Assembly (NCBI GenBank): GCA_022704525.1 | Contig: JAKJGF010000018.1 | Coordinates: 1-35,247 of the forward strand | From: Bacillota bacterium | GTDB taxonomy: Bacteria > Vulcanimicrobiota > SpSt-956 > JAKJGF01 | Length of the DNA: 35,247 nt | Direction of reading: 5' to 3' | Part shown: positions 32,816 through 35,247 of the stretch, one piece after another | Layout: every line of letters begins with the position of its first letter | Position numbering within the stretch: position 1 is the stretch's first letter | Position numbers and translations under genes: made by a program | The notes under the pieces: generated by a model | Told to the model about the DNA's origin: nothing | Seen by the model: only the letters and a program-made list of their open reading frames with translations | The model's database searches: none

Positions 32816-32844
32816 ATTATAAAAGTTTAGTCAACTTATGTCAA
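32816..32844 (-). promoter_or_regulatory. dnaJ-hspR promoter, consensus -35/-10 with shared operator-like sequence
   Basis: On the minus strand, TTGACA (32839-32844) and TATAAT (32816-32821) are exactly 17 bp apart. Inside are two TTGAC units 10 bp apart (TTGACATAAG, TTGACTAAAC). The region is nearly identical to the dnaK promoter. The classical HAIR inverted repeat of HspR and the CIRCE element of HrcA are not present. Confidence 0.8.
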
Positions 32845-32916
32845 GTATTAAACAAAAAATAATTTGCAATGGTTTATATTCCCGCTCATTACAGATCGTA
32901 CTTTGCATATTAGGAG

Positions 32917-35028
32917 CTAAAGTAATCTTTCTAACTCTCCTCTTAACTCTTCAACAGTTTGATGTCTGTGTTCTTTAAACATTCTCATAGCTTTGAGTAT
33001 AACTGTCTCAAATTCTACTGAGAGATTCGGATTAAAGAGTCTACAGGGTGTTAAAACTGCCGCTTCCATATTTATATCTATAGCATCTGCCGGCTTTGTT
33101 TTAGTTGACATAAAATACATTACGGCACCCAGTGAATATATATCAGTTCTTTCATCTGTCTGACCGCTATATTGTTCAAAAGGAGAAAAATGAGGATTTA
33201 TTATCTTTGCAACCTCTAAAGTCTGTTGTTCTTTGTGAAAAAACTTCGAAATACCAAAATCTATGAGTTTCAATGTTCCTCTGTCAGATAGTATAATATT
33301 ATCAGGTCTTAAATTGCGAAAAATTATCGGTTCAGGTTTCATATTATGAAGATATAAAATTACACTGCAGAGCTCAAGTCCCCATTTTACTATCTGCTTT
33401 TCGTCTATAAAACCCTCCACTTCATTGATAATTGTAATGAAGTCCTTTCCTTCTATATATTCCATAATAAGATAACGTTTATAATCATAATCAAAATAAT
33501 CCTGATATTTAGGTAAATTTGAATGAATAAGTTTAAATAAAATTTTTGCCTCCATTTTAAACTGGTCTATAGCCTGATGTCTGGTGGAGAGATCCGAAAA
33601 ATTATCTATAAGTTCTTTTATCATCAGGTACTGATTGGTTTTTATATCAAAACCCTTATAAATTATACTGATAGAAGAAACATTTATAACATCTACTATC
33701 ATATAACGTTCTTTTAATATAGTATGAGGAGACAGAATTGTTTCATTTATCTTTAAAGAATTATCTTTTTTGGTAGAAATTTTTATCTCAGACCTGGGAT
33801 GGTTAATATTGTCTGAAGTAGAAAGAGAAGAGGTAACTCTCTCTAACATAAGGGTAGAATGCTTTTTCCTCTCATGTCTTTTTAACTCGATCAGGGCTTT
33901 TAATTTCTCGCTTGTAGCCAGGAAGGGCCTGTTAAAAGTTATCTCCCCTGCAAGTTTATCAGTATCGGTAGTCTTCTCTTCCTCTATCTTTTTAAACCTC
34001 ATTGGCCGTATATCAGTAAGAGACTGGCCAAATTTTTTATAGAAAGAATCCTCATTCCCTACATCTGTAACAGTGTTTATATCCAATATTTTATTTGACA
34101 AGTTTTCTTTTCTGGCCACAGTAGGACTTACTGGTATAAACTTTTTTAAGGCTTTCTGTAAAAAAGTAACTTTATCTGTCTTATTATCATACATAGACTC
34201 TCTTGCTTCTATTATATTGAGGTAAATATTTTTAAGATCTCTTTTCATATCCTCGGCTGACTGATATCTATCTTCTACATTGATACTCATAGATTTAAGG
34301 ACTAATTTTTCAAGATCCAATGGCATTTCGCCAATAAAACTTCTTGGAGAAGGAATAATCTCCCTGGAGATGGCTAATTTTAAAGGTTCTGGAGGAAGAT
34401 TAGCTGTAAGAAGATAATAAAAAGTTGCTCCCAGTGAATAAATATCAGCTCTAATATCTACTTTGCCTTTAAACTGTTCTGGAGATAAAAAATACGTGTA
34501 AAAATCTCTGGAAGATTTATTGTAACCCTCATCTATATTAGGCAGACCTAAATTAAAAAGCTTTAATTGCCCATCTTCTTTTAAAAAGATATTATCAGGT
34601 GTAATATTTTTAAAGATAATTGGCCTGGGGCTGGCATTATGCAAATAAGAAAGCAGATTACATAGAGCTATCATCCAGAGAATTAATTGATCATATTCTA
34701 AAATACCATCAAATTGCTCAAGGGTATCTTTCAGGGTATTACCTTCAAAATTTTCCATAATAATATAATGTTTCCCCATATAATCAAAATAATCATTATA
34801 CTTTGCAAGATTCTGGTGTGAAATTTTAGAATAAATCTTGAAATATTTTTTAAATTGTTCCATAGCCTGTTGTTTTATTATGGGATCAGGGAAAAAGCTT
34901 GATAGTTCTTTCACAATAACGACTTCTCTATTATTAAGATCAATAGCATTATAAACAGTAATAAAATCTATAATTCTCAATACATTTAAAATTTCATATC
35001 TTTTATTTAAAATTTTTCCTGCTGCCAT
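32917..35028 (-). CDS. Tandem pseudokinase: two kinase-fold domains, both lacking the catalytic Asp
   Basis: This 703-residue protein has no membrane helix and holds two Hanks-type kinase folds joined by a charged linker (about 275-425). Domain 1 (about 8-270) keeps Lys40 but has FKNITPDN (catalytic Asp is Asn141), FNLG for DFG (Asn159) and no glycine loop. Domain 2 (about 438-703) keeps Lys471 and DFG (Asp590) but has FRNLRPDN (catalytic Asp is Asn572), and its glycine loop is VSSISI. Neither should phosphorylate efficiently, so a scaffold or regulator is inferred. Domain 2 shares FxLINFGISK-type and NPHFSPxEQY features with the NFG kinase at 25865-27061, so they are paralogues. It lies upstream of dnaJ on the same strand. 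Ribosome site GGAAAG. Confidence 0.9.
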   Translation of the reverse strand: MAAGKILNKRYEILNVLRIIDFITVYNAIDLNNREVVIVKELSSFFPDPIIKQQAMEQFKKYFKIYSKISHQNLAKYNDYFDYMGKHYIIMENFEGNTLKDTLEQFDGILEYDQLILWMIALCNLLSYLHNASPRPIIFKNITPDNIFLKEDGQLKLFNLGLPNIDEGYNKSSRDFYTYFLSPEQFKGKVDIRADIYSLGATFYYLLTANLPPEPLKLAISREIIPSPRSFIGEMPLDLEKLVLKSMSINVEDRYQSAEDMKRDLKNIYLNIIEARESMYDNKTDKVTFLQKALKKFIPVSPTVARKENLSNKILDINTVTDVGNEDSFYKKFGQSLTDIRPMRFKKIEEEKTTDTDKLAGEITFNRPFLATSEKLKALIELKRHERKKHSTLMLERVTSSLSTSDNINHPRSEIKISTKKDNSLKINETILSPHTILKERYMIVDVINVSSISIIYKGFDIKTNQYLMIKELIDNFSDLSTRHQAIDQFKMEAKILFKLIHSNLPKYQDYFDYDYKRYLIMEYIEGKDFITIINEVEGFIDEKQIVKWGLELCSVILYLHNMKPEPIIFRNLRPDNIILSDRGTLKLIDFGISKFFHKEQQTLEVAKIINPHFSPFEQYSGQTDERTDIYSLGAVMYFMSTKTKPADAIDINMEAAVLTPCRLFNPNLSVEFETVILKAMRMFKEHRHQTVEELRGELERLL

Positions 35029-35247
35029 AAATATCTTTCCAAGAAATATCTAAAATATTACCGAATTATATTCAGTATTTATAGACCCACTTTTATTCAA
35101 TTCTAAACTTTGCTTTTATTATAACACAAAGAAATTTTTATGTATATATAAATCGTAATGCGGGTTGTGTAAAAAAAGTGTTGGTTCGAATACCTATTGC
35201 ACTAATTTTACCTGCACAAAATTGATTTTTAATAAATTTTTTAGAAA

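Noticed and set aside
31264..32844. CIRCE or HAIR operators in front of dnaK and dnaJ
   Set aside because: Neither TTAGCACTC-N9-GAGTGCTAA nor CTTGAGT-N7-ACTCAAG is present; only a CTTGA half-like motif is seen.

Overview
The window is about 35 kb of AT-rich bacterial chromosome. It carries 27 intact or nearly intact protein genes, one broken gene fragment and unusually repeat-rich intergenic DNA. No rRNA, tRNA, CRISPR array or phage gene is visible. The gene content (Hanks-type Ser/Thr kinases, PATAN/DUF4388 proteins, hybrid histidine kinases, HEAT and TPR proteins, exported zinc-binding proteins, dnaK/dnaJ with an HspR-like repressor) suggests an uncultured, signalling-rich, free-living lineage. 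I cannot fix the phylum; groups such as Eremiobacterota or Riflebacteria have similar repertoires, but that is a guess.

Layout. 0.2-1.7 kb: an iron-type alcohol dehydrogenase paired with an LsrG-like monooxygenase-fold protein. 2.0-6.7 kb: a double PATAN/DUF4388 protein, convergent with a TPR/coiled-coil protein ending in a degenerate PP2C domain and an exported C39-like peptidase. 6.9-11.1 kb: a HEAT-repeat protein, a BMP-type binding protein, an exported zinc-ribbon protein and a decayed MEMO-AMMECR1 gene. 11.3-13.0 kb: a complete Ser/Thr kinase followed by a dual-specificity phosphatase. 12.9-17.2 kb: a heterodimeric ABC exporter operon, one subunit split by a frameshift, plus an alpha/beta hydrolase. 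17.6-22.8 kb: an exported metal-binding protein, an FGGY sugar kinase and two histidine kinases. 22.8-28.4 kb: an M20 peptidase, two exported proteins, a membrane kinase with an NFG motif and an AlaX editing protein. 29.0-35.0 kb: a small gene, dnaK, hspR, dnaJ and a large protein made of two kinase folds.

Two themes stand out. First, signalling enzymes at graded stages of catalytic loss: one kinase has every catalytic residue, one has lost the DFG Asp, and one protein has two kinase domains that both lack the catalytic Asp. A PP2C-like domain appears to lack all its metal-binding Asp residues. The tandem pseudokinase lies directly upstream of the chaperone genes. Second, the intergenic DNA is filled with 7-bp-periodic repeats, mostly arranged as inverted arms. 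Some supply the stop codons of convergent genes. There are also two copies of a TA-flanked MITE-like element and a 45-bp inverted repeat about 24 kb apart.

Likely working units are the kinase/phosphatase pair, the ABC exporter, the sugar kinase/two-component operon, and the heat-shock cluster, where dnaK and dnaJ-hspR share a nearly identical promoter. All functional calls come from reading motifs by eye, without database searches.
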